A stretch of 64,000 nucleotides of DNA from Myxococcales bacterium (GTDB lineage: Bacteria; Myxococcota_A; Polyangia; Polyangiales; Polyangiaceae): NCBI GenBank assembly GCA_021847645.1, contig JAJZQG010000007.1, positions 1 to 64,000 on the forward strand. The letters run 5' to 3'. The translations under genes were made by a program, and so were the position numbers. Below, one piece after another: positions 15,626 through 25,093 of the stretch (position 1 is the stretch's first letter; each line of letters begins with the position of its first letter). The notes below the pieces were generated by a model that was given only the letters and a program-made list of their open reading frames with translations, ran no database searches and was not told where the DNA came from.

Positions 15626-17767
15626 ATGACCACGTCCGAATTGGCATCCTCGTCGCGCACGCAACCGGTCGGGCCCGGCAGCGCGGCGGCACGCAAGTAT
15701 CGAAAGGGAGGAGCCCGCCCCCTGCTGGATGGGCCCATCCTGCGCCGTGCCTTGGTCGATGCGTTGCGCAAGCTCGACCCGCGGCACATGATTCGCAATC
15801 CGGTCATGTTCGTGGTGCAGGTCGGCAGCATGCTCACCACGGCGCTCTTTGTCCAATCGCTGGCGGGACGGGGCGAAGCCTCGCCCGGCTTCATCGGCGG
15901 CATCGCGGGCTGGTTGTGGTTTACGGTGTTGTTCGCCAACTTCGCGGAAGCCATGGCCGAAGGGCGGGGCAAGGCCCAGGCCGACACCCTGCGAAAAGCA
16001 CGGCGGGAGATCCAGGCCAAGCAGCTGAAAGAGGCTGCCCGCGATGCCGGCTATTCCCTCGTGTTGGCATCGTCCCTGCGCAAAGGCGACCTGGTGCTGC
16101 TCGAGCCGGGGGACTTCGTGCCGAGCGACGGCGAGATCGTCGAGGGCGTCGCGTCGGTCGACGAGAGCGCCATTACGGGGGAGAGCGCGCCCGTGATCCG
16201 GGAGAGCGGAGGGGACCGAAGCGCGGTCACCGGAGGTACCCGGGTACTGTCGGATTGGGTCATCGTCCGCGTATCCAGCAACCCCGGCGAGACGTTTCTG
16301 GACCGCATGATCGGTCTGGTGGAAGGCGCAAAGCGGCAGAAGACGCCCAACGAAATCGCGCTCGACATCCTGCTGGCCGCGCTCACGATCGTCTTCCTGC
16401 TGGCCACCGTGACGCTGCTTCCATTCTCGCTCTACAGCGTTCGCGCGGCCGGGCAAGGGAGCGTAGTGACGGTCACGGTGCTCGTTGCGCTGCTCGTGTG
16501 CTTGATTCCGACCACCATTGGAGGGCTTCTGTCGGCTATCGGAATCGCCGGCATGGACCGGATGATCCAGGCCAACGTCATTGCGACCTCCGGCCGTGCG
16601 GTGGAAGCGGCCGGAGACGTGGACGTGCTGCTGCTCGACAAGACCGGCACGATCACCCTCGGCAACCGGCAGGCAACGGCTTTCTTGCCGGGGGCCGGAG
16701 TGTCCTCCGAGGCCCTCGGCGATGCCGCCCAGCTGGCGTCGCTCGCGGACGAGACGCCCGAGGGCCGGAGCATCGTGGTGCTCGCCAAGCACAAGTACGG
16801 TCTTCGGCAGCGGGACGTCAAAGCCCTTGGCGCGCGCTTCGTGCCGTTCTCGGCGCAGACGCGGATGAGCGGCGTGGACCTCGATGGGCGGGAGATTCGA
16901 AAAGGCGCATTCGACGCCATCGAAGCGTACGTTCGGGCAAAGGGCGGCCAGGTGCCCCCCGAGGTCAGGCGAACCGTGGAGGACGTCGCGACGCGGGGCG
17001 GCACGCCGCTGGTCGTGGTGGACGGCGCCAAGGTCCTCGGTGTGGTGGAGCTCAAGGACATCGTCAAGGGCGGTATCAAGGAGAGATTCGCCGAGCTGCG
17101 CAAGATGGGAATCAAGACCGTGATGATCACCGGCGACAATCCCCTCACCGCGGCGTCGATCGCCGTCGAGGCGGGCGTTGACGACTTCCTGGCCGAAGCG
17201 ACGCCGGAAGCCAAGCTCAAGCTGATTCGCGACTACCAGAAGGGCGGCCGGCTGGTCGCGATGACCGGAGACGGCACCAATGACGCCCCGGCGCTCGCCC
17301 AGGCCGACGTCGCCGTGGCAATGAACACCGGCACGCAAGCCGCCAAGGAAGCCGGCAACATGGTCGACCTCGATTCGAACCCGACCAAGCTCATCGAGGT
17401 CGTGGAGATTGGAAAGCAGCTGCTGATGACGCGCGGAGCGCTCACGACATTCAGCATTGCGAACGACGTTGCGAAGTACTTCGCCATCATCCCCGCAGCG
17501 TTCGCGTCCACATACCCCGCGCTCGCTGCGCTGAACGTGATGCACCTGGCGACGCCGGACAGCGCCATCCTGAGCGCAGTCATCTTCAACGCGCTCGTGA
17601 TCGTCTTCCTCATCCCGCTGGCGCTGCGGGGTGTGGCCTACAAGCCCGTAGGCGCCTCGAGCCTGCTCTCCAAGCACCTGCTGGTGTACGGGCTGGGCGG
17701 CCTCGTCGTGCCCTTCGTCGGAATCAAGCTCATCGACACGCTGCTGGTGCTGCTGCACCTCGCATGA
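15626..17767 (+). CDS. kdpB: KdpB P-type ATPase catalytic subunit
   Basis: This 713-residue P-type ATPase energises K+ uptake through KdpA. Visible signatures are ITGESAPV in the actuator domain, the phosphorylation motif DKTGT with Asp338, the N-domain, [10 protein letters not shown], and the hinge [15 protein letters not shown]. The C-terminal membrane segments end near the last residues. Full length. The stop overlaps the annotated kdpC ATG (ATGA). Confidence 0.98.
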   Translation: MTTSELASSSRTQPVGPGSAAARKYRKGGARPLLDGPILRRALVDALRKLDPRHMIRNPVMFVVQVGSMLTTALFVQSLAGRGEASPGFIGGIAGWLWFTVLFANFAEAMAEGRGKAQADTLRKARREIQAKQLKEAARDAGYSLVLASSLRKGDLVLLEPGDFVPSDGEIVEGVASVDESAITGESAPVIRESGGDRSAVTGGTRVLSDWVIVRVSSNPGETFLDRMIGLVEGAKRQKTPNEIALDILLAALTIVFLLATVTLLPFSLYSVRAAGQGSVVTVTVLVALLVCLIPTTIGGLLSAIGIAGMDRMIQANVIATSGRAVEAAGDVDVLLLDKTGTITLGNRQATAFLPGAGVSSEALGDAAQLASLADETPEGRSIVVLAKHKYGLRQRDVKALGARFVPFSAQTRMSGVDLDGREIRKGAFDAIEAYVRAKGGQVPPEVRRTVEDVATRGGTPLVVVDGAKVLGVVELKDIVKGGIKERFAELRKMGIKTVMITGDNPLTAASIAVEAGVDDFLAEATPEAKLKLIRDYQKGGRLVAMTGDGTNDAPALAQADVAVAMNTGTQAAKEAGNMVDLDSNPTKLIEVVEIGKQLLMTRGALTTFSIANDVAKYFAIIPAAFASTYPALAALNVMHLATPDSAILSAVIFNALVIVFLIPLALRGVAYKPVGASSLLSKHLLVYGLGGLVVPFVGIKLIDTLLVLLHLA

Positions 17768-18354
17768 AAGGAGTACTCGTCGTGTTGCCTCGACTGCGTG
17801 CCTCGCTCGTGATGCTCGGCTTGCTGACGGCCCTTACCGGGGTGGCGTACCCGTTGGTGGTGACCGGCGTGGCGCAGGCGGTATTCCCGGCTCAGGCCAA
17901 CGGCAGTCTCATCGAGGCAAGCGGCAAGGTCCGTGGCTCTCGGCTCATCGGACAGCCCTTCGAGGATGCGAGGTACTTCTGGGGCAGGCTGTCGGCGACC
18001 AGCTCCGTTCCTTACAACGGAGATGCCTCCGGAGGGTCGAACCTGGGGCCGCTCAACCCCGTTTTGCTGGACAACGCGCGCGCACGCCTTCGCGCCCTGC
18101 GCGAGGCGGACCCGGGCGCTCCGGCGAGCGTACCGGTCGACCTGGTCACCGCTTCCGGCAGCGGACTCGACCCGGACATCTCGATAGCTGCCGCGCAGTA
18201 CCAGGTTCCGCGCGTCGCCAGGGCACGGGGGATGAGCGAGAGCGAAGTCCGCGCCATCGTCGCCGCCACCGCCGAACCGCGGCAGCTTGGCGTTCTCGGC
18301 GAGCCCGTCGTCAACGTGCTCGAGGCGAACCTGGCCTTGGACGGCAAGCGGTAG
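17764..18354 (+). CDS. kdpC: KdpC subunit of the K+-transporting ATPase
   Basis: This is a 196-residue protein with one N-terminal membrane helix ([20 protein letters not shown]) and a periplasmic domain containing [33 protein letters not shown] and SGLDPDIS, the standard KdpC motifs. It associates with KdpB and raises nucleotide affinity. The ATG overlaps the kdpB stop. An alternative GTG at 17782 is preceded by AAAGGAG and may be the real start, which would remove six residues. Confidence 0.95.
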   Translation: MKGVLVVLPRLRASLVMLGLLTALTGVAYPLVVTGVAQAVFPAQANGSLIEASGKVRGSRLIGQPFEDARYFWGRLSATSSVPYNGDASGGSNLGPLNPVLLDNARARLRALREADPGAPASVPVDLVTASGSGLDPDISIAAAQYQVPRVARARGMSESEVRAIVAATAEPRQLGVLGEPVVNVLEANLALDGKR

Positions 18355-18485
18355 GGCGGAGAAGCGTGAGGCGGAATCGAGGGCGGCGGCGGCCTGTCGA
18401 CGGCGCGGGGCCGGCCGTGATAGCGTGCAGCGCCTCCGGAACGAGGCTCGACGGCGCGCCATAGGACCTCGAAAGGCCACACAAG

Positions 18486-19154
18486 ATGAGACTCCAATTC
18501 CTGTTGATCGGTTGCGCGGCTGTGGTCGCGATTGGCACGTACAGCGCCTTGGATGCGCGCTCCCAGCCCCTCCTGGCGCCTGCCCGCCCCGTGCTGTTCG
18601 TCGACGGGAAGCCACGAACGGACGTGACGGCGGATCTGCAGCAGCTCAGCTGGGACGATCGAACGGGCAAGCTCGAGTTCACCCTGAACAACTGGAGCGC
18701 GCCGAACTTGAAGTACAGCGAGGGCTCCGTGTTCCGGATCGGCACGACCGTCGCCTACTATGCGGGATACGGCACCAACTCGTCACGCAAGGTATCGGAG
18801 GGACGAGTCGTCGAGATCGCTCCGCATTTCAACCCCACCGTGCCGCCGACGATCACGATTCGCGTGGCAGGCGCAGCCCAGGCTGCCTCGTCGCCCGCTT
18901 CGCCTCTGGCGATTGGCAGGGAGATCGACGAGTTCCACCCGGTGGAGAAGTCCGACGGATCCGTGTCCTGCAGCGGCGTCGCGCGGGATCGCAGCGACTT
19001 GAGCAAGGGAGTCACCGTGCGAATCAGCGGGGCCGGTGCCCGTTTCAGCGGCGACTACGCGCTGAACAGTACCGTGTATACGTTCGATTCGACGAAGGGC
19101 AACAGGGTCGAGTTCACCTGCACCTGGGCCGGCGCCGCGCGGCGGCTCCCGTGA
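18486..19154 (+). CDS. Small exported protein resembling a trimmed phage/VgrG baseplate hub (gpD-like)
   Basis: This is a 222-residue protein with an N-terminal hydrophobic signal or anchor (residues ~4-22). After it, residues ~42-115 show the hub pattern D-x-T-x-x-L-x-x-L-S-W-D-D...GKLEFTL, a GSVFRIG strand, then a KVSEGRVVEI loop and PPTITIRV. The last ~40 residues (VTVRISGAGARFSGDY, STVYTFDSTKGNRVEF) resemble the closing strand set of late control D/VgrG-type hub proteins. The ~150-200 residues normally between these blocks are nearly absent. It lies 131 bp after kdpC on the same strand. Assignment rests on remembered family patterns; a secreted beta-barrel protein of other origin remains possible. 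Confidence 0.5.
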   Translation: MRLQFLLIGCAAVVAIGTYSALDARSQPLLAPARPVLFVDGKPRTDVTADLQQLSWDDRTGKLEFTLNNWSAPNLKYSEGSVFRIGTTVAYYAGYGTNSSRKVSEGRVVEIAPHFNPTVPPTITIRVAGAAQAASSPASPLAIGREIDEFHPVEKSDGSVSCSGVARDRSDLSKGVTVRISGAGARFSGDYALNSTVYTFDSTKGNRVEFTCTWAGAARRLP

Positions 19155-19202
19155 GGTAGGACGTTCCCTGCTCAGCGGTCCGTTGTTTCCCGTTGCGCAC
19201 GC

Positions 19203-20054
19203 TCAGCTGCGCGGCGTGCCGTTGGCGATGAGCTTGCGCTCCATCACCTCGCCCAGCTCGCCCGCGCGTCGCGTTGCGTTCTCCACCGCGTCCATGAGCG
19301 TGCGCCGGAGCCCGCCGGACTCGAGCGTGTGAAGCCCTGCGATCGCCGTACCGCCCGGGCTGGTCACCATGTCCTTGAGCCGCCCCGGATGCTCGCCCGT
19401 CTCGAGCAGCAGCTTGGCCGAGCCGAACACCGTCTGCGCCGCCAACATCAGCGCCGTCTCGCGGTGCAGCCCCACCTTCACCCCACCGTCGGCCAACGCC
19501 TCGATCATGAGCATCACGTACGCCGGCCCGCTGCCCGACAGTCCGGTCACCGCGTCCAGCAGACTCTCGTCCAGCGTCACCGTGCGCCCTACCGTGCTGA
19601 ACAGGTCCTTGGCGATTCGCATGTCGTCCTTGGACGCGTAGGTCCCCGCGGCGATCGCCGTGGCTCCCGCCAGCACCATCGCGGGCGTGTTGGGCATCGT
19701 GCGCACCAGCCGCGCACCCGACGGAAGCCTGGCTTCGAGCGCCGCGAGCCGCACCCCGGCCAGGATCGAGATCACCACCGTCTCCTTGCGCAGGTTCGCC
19801 GCGATGACCGGCAGGACCTTGTCGATCACCTGCGGCTTGACCGCCAGTACCAGCACGTCGGCGAACTTCACCACCTCGGCGTTGTCGTCCGTGATGCCCA
19901 CGCCGTACTCGCGACGGATCTGCTCGAGCCGATCCTCGCGCACGTCGCTGGCGAGAATGCGCTCGGGCGGCGTGGCGTGCGCCTGGAGCAGGGCCTTGAT
20001 GAGCGCACCGGCCATGTTGCCGGCGCCGAGAAATCCCACGTTCCTGTCTTGCAT
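19203..20054 (-). CDS. proC: Pyrroline-5-carboxylate reductase
   Basis: This enzyme makes L-proline from pyrroline-5-carboxylate with NAD(P)H. Its 283 residues have the Rossmann motif FLGAGNMAGAL near the N-terminus, AVKPQ, the MPNTPA loop and the C-terminal signature VTSPGGTAIAGLHTLE. It is full length. The start is the ATG giving MQDRNVGFLG; the upstream in-frame GTG overlaps the GAGGAG ribosome-binding site and is unlikely. It is convergent with the hub-like gene, with a 48-bp gap. Confidence 0.96.
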   Translation of the reverse strand: MQDRNVGFLGAGNMAGALIKALLQAHATPPERILASDVREDRLEQIRREYGVGITDDNAEVVKFADVLVLAVKPQVIDKVLPVIAANLRKETVVISILAGVRLAALEARLPSGARLVRTMPNTPAMVLAGATAIAAGTYASKDDMRIAKDLFSTVGRTVTLDESLLDAVTGLSGSGPAYVMLMIEALADGGVKVGLHRETALMLAAQTVFGSAKLLLETGEHPGRLKDMVTSPGGTAIAGLHTLESGGLRRTLMDAVENATRRAGELGEVMERKLIANGTPRS

Positions 20055-20234
20055 GAATGCACTCCTCACGACACTCGGATGCCACGCCCCGGCGGGCGTG
20101 ACGAGCCCCCGTCGCGTTCGTTGCGGAACGCGGTGATGCTCCTGCCGACTGCACTGCTGTCGGCTTGTGGGGTTGGATGCGGGCGGGGCGACATCGTGGA
20201 TCCGGGCGAATCAGCGGACGAAGCACGCCCGATG

Positions 20235-21608
20235 TCAGGGCTCCGCAGCCCGATCGATCGCCGCGACGGACGAGGCGACCTGGTACAGCTCGGTGCGGGC
20301 GAAGCGGCCAGGGCGCCCGGCGGCCAGACGCGGCAACGCGGCCACCGTCCTGCTCATGCCGTCGGCGAGGCGACGGGGCATCGCCAGGCGCGCGAACAGC
20401 GGCTCGGCGAAGTCCAGGGCCGCGATGGCGCGATCGCGGTGGCCCTGCACGGCCTCCCGCAGCGGGTCGAGCAGCAGCACGGTCAGCAACACCAGATCGG
20501 GTAGCGGCCTTGCGTGCGCCACCGTCAAGCGATCGACCTCGGCGAGCATCCGCCAGAGGTGGCCCGAGCCGTCGTCCCGCGAAGCGTCGTCGTCGAGCCA
20601 AGACGCCAGCTCGGGCGCGATCACGTGCAGCAAGCCGGTCTCCCACATGAGCCACAGCGCCCTGCGCGACGCCCCGCACCGCAGGACCTTGAGCACTTCC
20701 TCGAGCAGGCGCGGACGAGCCGACTGCGTGATCGTGGCGCGACAACGCACGATGGCGTCGTACAGATCCGGATCCATGCCCAGGTCGAGCCGTGCGGCGA
20801 ACTTGATGGCGCGCACCATGCGCACCGGGTCTTCGAGGAACCGCACCTCCGGGTCGCCGATCGTGCGCACCACGCGGCGGCGGATGTCGGCAATGCCGCC
20901 CACGAAGTCGATCACCTCGCGACGGTCCACGTCGTAGAACAGCGCGTTGATGGTCAGGTCGCGACGGCGCGCGTCCTCGTGAGCCTCGCCGAACGCGTTG
21001 TCGCTGCGGATCAGCAGCTCCTCCGGGCTGGGTGCCGCACTGTCGCCGTCGTCCACCGATGACTCGGGGCTGCGGCGGAACGTGGCGACTTCGATGACCT
21101 TGCCTTCGGCGAAGATCACGTGCACCAGCCGGAACCTGCGGCCAATGATGCGCGAGTTGCGGAACAGAGCCCGCACCTGCTCGGGGCGCGCATCGGTCGC
21201 CACGTCGAAGTCCTTCGGCCGGCAGCCCAGCAGCAGATCCCGTACGCCTCCGCCCACGAAGTACGCTTCGTGGCCATGGCGCGTCAGCCGACGCACCACC
21301 TTGATCGCGTCCTGATCCATCCGCGCGTCGTCCAGCGGCACGGCCACGCGCACGGCTCCGTTGGCCTCCAGGGAAGGTACTTCGTCGTCGCCGTGGACAA
21401 TAGCGGCCTGTACCTGATTTCTCCGATCGGAGGTTCCGTCGGAGGAAGAGCCGCTCACGGACTTGAGCTTTGGACTACTGCGGGACACGGTTATCAAATC
21501 TGTCGTCGAAGAAAGGTCTTCGTTTCGTCGGTCGGCATCGCCGGGTGCGACCGTCGCATTCTCGCTCTTGCCGGCTCGCAACCCACGGAACAGATGCCAG
21601 GGTGTCAT
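20235..21608 (-). CDS. pcnB: Poly(A) polymerase / tRNA nucleotidyltransferase family protein (PcnB-like)
   Basis: This is a class II nucleotidyltransferase. The head domain has GGGVRDLLLG, the catalytic DFDVAT and ARRRDLTINALFYD. RNSRIIGRRFRLVHV matches poly(A) polymerases more than CCA-adding enzymes, so PcnB is preferred. The neck continues with FLEDPVRMVRAIKFAARL. The ~85-residue N-terminal extension is Ser/Asp-rich. Its ATG has GGAGG immediately adjacent, with poor spacing, so the true start may lie further in. CCA-adding activity cannot be excluded. Confidence 0.85.
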   Translation of the reverse strand: MTPWHLFRGLRAGKSENATVAPGDADRRNEDLSSTTDLITVSRSSPKLKSVSGSSSDGTSDRRNQVQAAIVHGDDEVPSLEANGAVRVAVPLDDARMDQDAIKVVRRLTRHGHEAYFVGGGVRDLLLGCRPKDFDVATDARPEQVRALFRNSRIIGRRFRLVHVIFAEGKVIEVATFRRSPESSVDDGDSAAPSPEELLIRSDNAFGEAHEDARRRDLTINALFYDVDRREVIDFVGGIADIRRRVVRTIGDPEVRFLEDPVRMVRAIKFAARLDLGMDPDLYDAIVRCRATITQSARPRLLEEVLKVLRCGASRRALWLMWETGLLHVIAPELASWLDDDASRDDGSGHLWRMLAEVDRLTVAHARPLPDLVLLTVLLLDPLREAVQGHRDRAIAALDFAEPLFARLAMPRRLADGMSRTVAALPRLAAGRPGRFARTELYQVASSVAAIDRAAEP

Positions 21609-21691
21609 CCTCCGTTTCGACGGAGTGGTCCAATCCTACCACGTTGGACGCCCATGTGCTCCCCGCCCATCGCGTGGGGTCTGGGACCGGG

Positions 21692-23407
21692 TCAGGGCGG
21701 CTGGTCGCAAGGACGCAGCACCTTGATGCAGTCCGGATCGCCGCGAGGCACGCAGAACTCGCATTGGTCGGTGCGCTTGCCCCCGCTGGCCGTGGCACTT
21801 GCGCGCGGTGCGGCCAGCAGGATCGTCAGCGTTTGCGGGGTTCGCGCGAGCACGCTGCCCTGGCCGCGCAGGGTGCCGAGCTCGGCCAGAAGCTCAACCT
21901 TCTCGTCTTGCCTGGCTGGGTAGTCGCACGGTGTGGACGGACAGACCTGAAACCACGACTCGCCGTCGCGCTTCTTGACCACCGCACCGGCCGGCCGTGT
22001 CTCGATCCGGATAATCACCGAGGCCTCCGGCTCGGTCACGACCAGCACCGACGCGCTCGGCGTCGGCGCCATCGCTGTTTCCGCAGCCGAATCCACGCTT
22101 GGCACCCGAGGCGGATCGAGGGCCGGCGGCGCAACGGACGAAACCACATCGCGAGACGCGGTCGTCCGGTTTTCGCGCCTGGCAGCCCACCAAAGCCAGC
22201 CACCCGCCGCTGCGATCGCTCCCAGGCCCAGGGTCAGCGCTGCGACGCCTGCCAGCGTTCCCCAGCCGCGCCCACGCCGTTTCGTCAACATGGGCACGGG
22301 CTCGGTGGTCGCGCTCGCCAGCTCGGCCTGCTCGGTGCGCGTCGCGACCTGCGCTTCGACCTGCACAACGCGCGGCTCGTGCGCCGCCGGACGCGCCAGC
22401 GGGATCGGAATGTCCAGATTCCCCTCCGGCGTCGCAGCTAGCGCGTCGGCAAAGTCTGCCATCGACGGGAATCTGGCCGCCCGATCCTTCTGCAGCGCCC
22501 GGGTCACGGCGCTGTTCAGCTCGGGCGAGATGCGCAGCGCCGGGTGCAACGAGATCATCGGCGGCGGCTGTTGCGTCAGCTGCGCCGTCAGCACCGCCAT
22601 GAACGTCTCGCCCCAGAACGGCACCTTGCCGGCCAGCATCTCGTACAGGATGATCCCGGTTGCGTACACGTCGACCTTGTCGTCGACCTCCGTGCCCGCG
22701 GCCTGCTCGGGCGCCATGTACTCCGGCGTTCCGAAGACCATCCCGGCCTTGGTCAGCCGACGCCGCGCGTCCTTTGGATCAGCCCCCAGATCCCGGATCT
22801 TCGCGATACCGAAGTCGACGATCTTCGCGATCTCCTCGCCGTCCTCGGTCATCGTCAGGAACACGTTCTCCGGCTTCATGTCGCGGTGGACCACGCCCTT
22901 GGCATGAGCGGCCGCAAGCGCACGGCAAATCTGCAAACCGATGCGTACCGCGCGCCGCGGGTCCAACACCGTTTCCGCCGAGAGCACGTCGGCCAGGTCG
23001 CGCCCTTCCAGCAGCTCCATCGCCAGAAAAAAGCGGCCGTCGTTGAGCTGCCCGAAGTCGAACACGTCCACCACGTTCGGGTGCTTGATGCGCGAGGCGC
23101 TCACCGCTTCCTGCTTGAAACGCGCCACCACATCGGGTCGGCTCGAGTACTCGTCCTTGAGCACCTTGATCGCCAGGCGCTTCTCGATGTCCTCGTGCTC
23201 CGCCAGAAACACGTCGCCCATGCCGCCTTCGCCCAGCTTGCGGATCACCAGGTAGCGGCCCGACACGCGCTGTCCCACCAGCGCATCGGTCGCCGTCGCA
23301 ATCTCCTCGTAGACGCTGCGCTTGAGCAGACGCGTGCCGTCCCGCGGACAGAACGGATCGTCGCTGTCCACCGTCTGCTGGCACTTGGGGCACACGCGAG
23401 CCGTCAT
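21692..23407 (-). CDS. Membrane Ser/Thr protein kinase with N-terminal zinc ribbon
   Basis: This is a 571-residue Hanks-type kinase. Residues 1-25 contain CPKC and FCPRDG, a zinc-ribbon pair. The kinase domain (~45-310) has LGEGGMGDVFLAEHE, AIKVLKDE, HRDMKPENVFL, DFGIAK and the activation-segment GTPEYMAPEQ. A Pro/Glu-rich linker, one transmembrane helix (~TLAGVAALTLGLGAIAAAGG) and a C-terminal extracytoplasmic segment follow. The tail has a PEGA-like stretch (VIIRIETRPAGAVVKK) and cysteines (CEFCVPRGDPDC). It likely senses envelope or metal/redox cues through one end and phosphorylates cytosolic targets. No operon partner is obvious. Confidence 0.9.
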   Translation of the reverse strand: MTARVCPKCQQTVDSDDPFCPRDGTRLLKRSVYEEIATATDALVGQRVSGRYLVIRKLGEGGMGDVFLAEHEDIEKRLAIKVLKDEYSSRPDVVARFKQEAVSASRIKHPNVVDVFDFGQLNDGRFFLAMELLEGRDLADVLSAETVLDPRRAVRIGLQICRALAAAHAKGVVHRDMKPENVFLTMTEDGEEIAKIVDFGIAKIRDLGADPKDARRRLTKAGMVFGTPEYMAPEQAAGTEVDDKVDVYATGIILYEMLAGKVPFWGETFMAVLTAQLTQQPPPMISLHPALRISPELNSAVTRALQKDRAARFPSMADFADALAATPEGNLDIPIPLARPAAHEPRVVQVEAQVATRTEQAELASATTEPVPMLTKRRGRGWGTLAGVAALTLGLGAIAAAGGWLWWAARRENRTTASRDVVSSVAPPALDPPRVPSVDSAAETAMAPTPSASVLVVTEPEASVIIRIETRPAGAVVKKRDGESWFQVCPSTPCDYPARQDEKVELLAELGTLRGQGSVLARTPQTLTILLAAPRASATASGGKRTDQCEFCVPRGDPDCIKVLRPCDQPP

Positions 23408-23522
23408 CGTTCCCGTGTCGTAGACTGCACCGATCGTGGTCCGCGGTGGCTCCGCGGACGTCTCCCTACCGCGTACCAGACGCGATGTACACGGTCAAAC
23501 CGTCGATCGGCCCGACAACGCC

Positions 23523-24743
23523 TCAGGGCTCCAGAAGCCCCGCGGCCGCTGCGATAAACGACGAGAAGGCCGGCTTTGCCGCACCCTGGCGATCGCGCAG
23601 GCCCACACTGCACCATGCCGCGTACAGCTCGGCCGATTGCGGATCGCCTTGCGCCTGCGCGTACGCCACGCACTGCTCGGGCGACGGATCGTGCAGCAGC
23701 CCCGCGCCCACGAACGGGAACCGGGCGCGATGCGCCACCACCGCCCCGAACAGCGCATCGATGAACTGCGCTTGCGCCGCCTCGCTCCCGCCGATCAGCT
23801 CAGACGACGGGTAGACGGCCCGCTGCAGCACGATCGGGTGCGTCTTGATCTTGTCGGCGAGCATCGACAGGTCGGTCGCCACGTTGCCCGGGACCGCCGC
23901 ATGCCCGCTCGCATCGAGCGGCGTGTACGTGAGCATCACCGCGTCGGACGCCTCGACCAGCGCGTTCGTCTCCTTCATGCCGTCGTTCACCAGCCATGCC
24001 CCGGCGGTCCAGGTCCAGCCGATCGCAGCTTGCGTGGGCCGGGCAGGGTGCGTGCGCGCATAGTCCGACGCATCGAGCGCGAACTGCGTGAACGGCGGCG
24101 AGAGCGACACGTGGCTGTCCAGATAGCGGTCGACCTCGAGCCCCAGGCTCAGGTACCCCAGCGCGTCGCCGCACACCGCGTACACCTGGTCGACCAGTTG
24201 GTGAAGCTCCTGCCGGGTGGGCGCCTGGTTCCACGCCGTTCCCACGATGTCCGCGGGCCGACGGTCCGCCGTGGCCTCCACGGTCTTGACGCTCAAGAAC
24301 AGCACCCGGCGCTGCTCGCTCAGAAGTGAGCAGATCTGCTCGATCTCGTGCCATGCCGGAGTCGGCGGCTCGGCCGTCGGGCTCGCGAGCTCGGACCAGT
24401 CCCGCTCCACCACCAGCGCCCGCGCGCCCGACGACAGCGCGAGCAAGATCGCGTCCGCGTCTGCCGTCGCGCTCACAGCGCCGTCGTCCGATGCGCTCGC
24501 GGTCGGTGTCAATCCCACGACGACCGGCTCGGGCGCGGCGTCCGCATCCTCCCCCGGCCCGGCGTCCAACGCATCGTCCGAGCTGTCCGCCGCAACCTCG
24601 CTCGCAACATCGACGTGCACCACGTCGGTGCTGCCGTCGGGCCCAGGCTCGATCGGCAACTCCGGCGCAGCATCCTGCCCGCAACCGCTCGCGGTCGCCC
24701 ACAACAAGACCGTTGCCGTTCTGACGAACCAAGCTGCCCGCAC
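23523..24743 (-). CDS. Lipoprotein of unknown function, possible TIM-barrel domain
   Basis: This is a 406-residue protein with signal peptide and lipobox (ASGC, Cys ~21), an Asp/Ala-rich acidic linker, and then an alpha/beta domain. The pattern of strands (RALVVERDWSEL, RRVLFLSVKTVE, LGYLSLGLEVDRYL, AIGWTWTAGAW, SDAVMLTYTPLD, HPIVLQRAVYPSS, FPFVGAGLLHDP) looks like successive barrel strands of a glycoside-hydrolase-like TIM barrel. Glu in GLEVDRY and Asp/Glu elsewhere could be catalytic, but no family was recognised. Confidence 0.7.
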   Translation of the reverse strand: MRAAWFVRTATVLLWATASGCGQDAAPELPIEPGPDGSTDVVHVDVASEVAADSSDDALDAGPGEDADAAPEPVVVGLTPTASASDDGAVSATADADAILLALSSGARALVVERDWSELASPTAEPPTPAWHEIEQICSLLSEQRRVLFLSVKTVEATADRRPADIVGTAWNQAPTRQELHQLVDQVYAVCGDALGYLSLGLEVDRYLDSHVSLSPPFTQFALDASDYARTHPARPTQAAIGWTWTAGAWLVNDGMKETNALVEASDAVMLTYTPLDASGHAAVPGNVATDLSMLADKIKTHPIVLQRAVYPSSELIGGSEAAQAQFIDALFGAVVAHRARFPFVGAGLLHDPSPEQCVAYAQAQGDPQSAELYAAWCSVGLRDRQGAAKPAFSSFIAAAAGLLEP

Positions 24744-24806
24744 CGCACCAGCATAGCAGGACCGGGCGCGGCCACCGCTACCTATCCGGATGTGCCAGGC
24801 AGGGAC

Positions 24807-25001
24807 TCAAGCGACTTCGTAGCCTTCGGCCTGAATGGCGTCGCGCACTCGCGTCATGTCCGGCGGCGCCGCCGTCTCGATCACCGCTTCGCCGATCGTC
24901 ACCTTCACGGACTTGACGTCCGGAAGCTTCTTGAGCGCTTTCTCGACCGCCATCACGCAGTGATGACAGGACATCCCCTGAATGTGAACCGTGGTCTGCA
25001 T
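24807..25001 (-). CDS. Small heavy-metal-associated (HMA) domain protein, CopZ-like
   Basis: This is a 64-residue ferredoxin-fold metal chaperone. It has the metal-binding loop GMSCHHC (Cys12 and Cys15), V-x-KALKKLPDVKSVKV and the closing AIQAEGYEV, all typical of copper chaperones and isolated HMA domains. No copper ATPase or regulator is adjacent. The metal is inferred as Cu(I) or another soft metal. A longer frame upstream is antisense-like arginine-rich sequence and is rejected. Confidence 0.88.
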   Translation of the reverse strand: MQTTVHIQGMSCHHCVMAVEKALKKLPDVKSVKVTIGEAVIETAAPPDMTRVRDAIQAEGYEVA

Positions 25002-25093
25002 AAGCAGGCAACCTAGTGCCGTACGCGCGCCGTGGCCAGGTGGTCCGCGTCGAACACCGTCATGGGTTCGCGCGATGTTGCGGCTCGCCCGCA

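Noticed and set aside
13829-17758. A 1309-codon open frame on the minus strand across kdpFAB
   Set aside because: It is exactly antisense to the well-supported kdpA and kdpB genes and has the Arg/His/Gln-rich composition of a shadow frame in GC-rich DNA; no domain is seen.
20130-20240. A lipoprotein-like start (VMLLPTALLSACG) on the plus strand upstream of pcnB's end
   Set aside because: The frame continues only as antisense to the nucleotidyltransferase gene, has no ribosome-binding site, and the hydrophobic stretch is too short to be convincing.
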